From NCBI RefSeq assembly GCF_003672135.1, contig NC_039518.1, positions 2,232,001-2,296,000 of the forward strand: DNA of 64,000 bases. The letters are read 5' to 3'. The notes under the pieces are model-generated. The model did no database searches. It was not told the DNA's origin and was given only the letters and a program-made list of their open reading frames with translations. Positions 62,288 through 64,000 of the stretch are shown here, one piece after another. The stretch's first letter is position 1; every line of letters starts with the position of its first letter. Made by a program: the position numbers and the translations under genes. This DNA is from Ooceraea biroi. Lineage: Eukaryota > Arthropoda > Insecta > Hymenoptera > Formicidae.

Positions 62288-64000
62288 TCATACCGTTGGA
62301 GTATCCCTGGTGCGGAATCGTGGCAGCCGATCGATGTAGTGGAGCCACTTGCCCGTGGTTGTGGTACCTGCAGAGATTGTGGACATCGAAGAGGATTGTT
62401 GGCGAGCGTGTGAATGCCTATGATGATGATGCCTATAGTGACCTGCGGATGCAGCTGGCGTGGCGCACAGCAAGTCATTCAGAATGTGAATGATGGTGCT
62501 GATGTCACGCTTCGGTCGGCCGTGCCTGTCTTGCAGCGCCGGATTCAGAGTGCCGCTGAATGTGCCAGAATACACACCTTCCCGTGGTGATGCATGCTCT
62601 CTATTATCGCGCCTTGTCTGCGTCTCGCGTTCTCCTAAATTTAAAGAGACACGTGAGATTCGGCCGTCGCGCCATCGCGTTCTCGTTGGAAATCAAAACA
62701 GTAGAAGCTCCTCTCACTTTCGATTCCAAAGAGCGTCGAATTATCTCGAAGTGATAAATCCTAAAAGATATGATTTCTCAGAACGATATCAATCTTAAAT
62801 TGCGACGTTAATTCACATTATTAATTGGGCACGTTGTACTTCACTTTATTACGGAAGCACAAAATTTGAGTGCCATCGACTGTATGCTAAATATGATAAT
62901 TTTTGAGGGGCCTGAGAGTACGCAAGTAACAATAAATGTTTCATGAAATTTCGAATTAGGATTCAGTACTGCAGATATCCGCAATGGAATTGTCTCGCAT
63001 CATCCGAGAGACGGTTCGACTCGTGAAGAACTCGAATTCGATCGCAGCACCTCTTAGGACCTTAATCGACACGAATCGACGAATGCAAATCACAAACAAT
63101 GATGCACAGGGGAAGAACTGGCTTCGGTAATAATGTATACCTCTGCGAGGTCGACCCGCGAGGTGAGTACCTCAGAGGAGAGCTGCTTCAGCTTCTGCGT
63201 AAGGTTCCGGGATGCTTCGGCGAGCGCTCGGGTGTCGAGGGTGGCCGGCTTGGGCGGTGACTGTTCCATCATCAGCGACGTGGAGCAGACCGGGCTCTGC
63301 GGGGTCGGTTCATCGCGTTGATTTTCTCGTAGTGTCAGCCGCTAGGGATGACGACTGCTGACTGTGATGGTGGTGGCCGGCGCAGATCTTTTTCCTGGGC
63401 AGCGTCACGTCGTAAGACTCCGACGAGCTGTGGTCCTGCTGAATCGGGACGGAGGAACCCGCCGCTGCAGTCGAGGAGGCCGTCGGGTTAGGTAAACAGG
63501 ACTTATTTCTCGAATGGTGATGATGATGGTGATGGTGATGGTGATGATGGTGACCGTGATGGTGGCCATGGTGGTGGTTGTGGTGGTGATGGTGATGGTG
63601 ATAGAGCGGGCAAGACTGGCATGCACTGCTGTTGTTGGCAGACGGGGCACCGTGCGGACTGCTGCGGGATGGGGATTGCTGTGTCGATTGACTCGAGTTA
63701 CTGGGCGACGAAAACAACGACGGCGAGGGCGATGAGGAGTGCGTCGGGCCGATCGGCGTTGTCGAGGCCGGCGACGGAGTCGACATGCTAACGCGGCTGG
63801 AGCAGACCGGGCTGCTGCTGGTGGTGGTGGTGGTGGTGATACTCGCAGTGGGCAGGCTGCTGCTGTAACTGGCGGCGGCGTGCAGGGCGTTGGCCAGGCT
63901 GTTGATTAGATGCGACGTCCTGCTAGCCGCCGTGCCGGCGTTCTGCGGTTTCACGATGCTGCCCGGTGATCTGGCCGTCAGGCACCTTCTGGTCTGCAGC
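62288..64000 (-). CDS. MIDN: Midnolin/stuxnet homologue, 3' exons (partial)
   Basis: Midnolin is a nuclear ubiquitin-like-domain protein that delivers regulatory proteins to the proteasome; Drosophila stuxnet acts on Polycomb (family knowledge). Three segments are visible on the minus strand. The first, entering at 64000 and running to about 63360, is Ser/Thr-rich with a long His tract (about 63500-63610). The second, about 63341-63141, encodes LDTRALAEASRNLTQKLKQL and ends at a GTATAC donor. The third, about 62580-62288, has the family signature GTFSGTLNPALQD and GRPKRDISTIIHILNDLL. The frame changes between the first two segments near 63345; a 67-bp intron, an indel or another exon arrangement could explain it. 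The N-terminal ubiquitin-like domain is outside the window. The basic C-terminal tail seen in vertebrate midnolin is not found. Confidence 0.75.

Noticed and set aside
63514..63735. Met/Val-rich ORF on the plus strand
   Set aside because: It is the antisense shadow of the midnolin poly-His tract.

Overview
The window is insect nuclear DNA. It has short introns (often 60-90 bp) with canonical splice sites, animal multi-domain genes, TA-flanked mariner/IS630 transposons and short TTAGG/CCTAA tracts (the insect telomere motif). The gene set and the mariner load suggest a hymenopteran, most likely an ant; that is inference, since nothing here names the species.

Genes from left to right: WDR81 (+, 617-16407, 18 exons reconstructed in frame); RINT1 (-, 21579-17289, 11 exons, about 781 residues, convergent with WDR81); FOXJ1 (-, 32451-29548, 3 exons); the C-terminal half of mitochondrial glutamate dehydrogenase (+, 40185-43712, its 5' half absent next to a 100-N gap at 40040-40139); the first exons of a stomatin/band-7 protein (+, 50067-60534, with a possible alternative first exon at 53790 and a one-base frame break near 60480); and 3' exons of a midnolin/stuxnet homologue (-, about 64000-62288, open at the window edge). 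The genes do not form a pathway: WDR81 acts in endosome maturation and autophagy, RINT1 in Golgi-to-ER tethering, FOXJ1 in ciliary transcription, GDH in mitochondrial glutamate metabolism, stomatin at the membrane and midnolin in nuclear protein turnover.

The most unusual content is the mobile DNA. Mariner family M1 is seen as one 1.28 kb element inside WDR81 intron 6 and an end fragment at the window start. Family M2 occurs as two giant elements, 6978-14269 (+) and 25022-28966 (-). Each has one pair of outer terminal repeats and a TA duplication, but the middle of its dead transposase gene is tandemly repeated 10 and 5 times in units of about 672 bp. In both, the unit boundary lies at the same 9-base microhomology, CTTGCCAGA. 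Family M3 occurs as three arrays, 33712-36973 (-), 45477-48766 (+) and 54648-58869 (-). Each is one full-length element followed by 5'-truncated units of 986-1007 bp, and every junction joins the 3' terminal repeat to the same internal TA, as expected if one copy inserted into another. A sixth, indel-riddled M3 copy lies at 60831-62190. Two independent routes to tandem mariner arrays that still look mobile is the candidate undescribed phenomenon of this window.

Other elements are: a nearly intact IS630-like transposon in FOXJ1 intron 1; a palindromic relative in RINT1 intron 5; a chain of three TTAA-flanked elements (A-B-A) in a GDH intron, plus another A in the WDR81/RINT1 gap; a foldback element with 214-bp subrepeats (21801-23409); a 935-bp palindromic element with a perfect 9-bp target duplication (50862-51796); and several MITEs. 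The stretches 23410-24960, 28967-29547, 32806-33711, 36974-40039 and 59000-59790 show no convincing gene.
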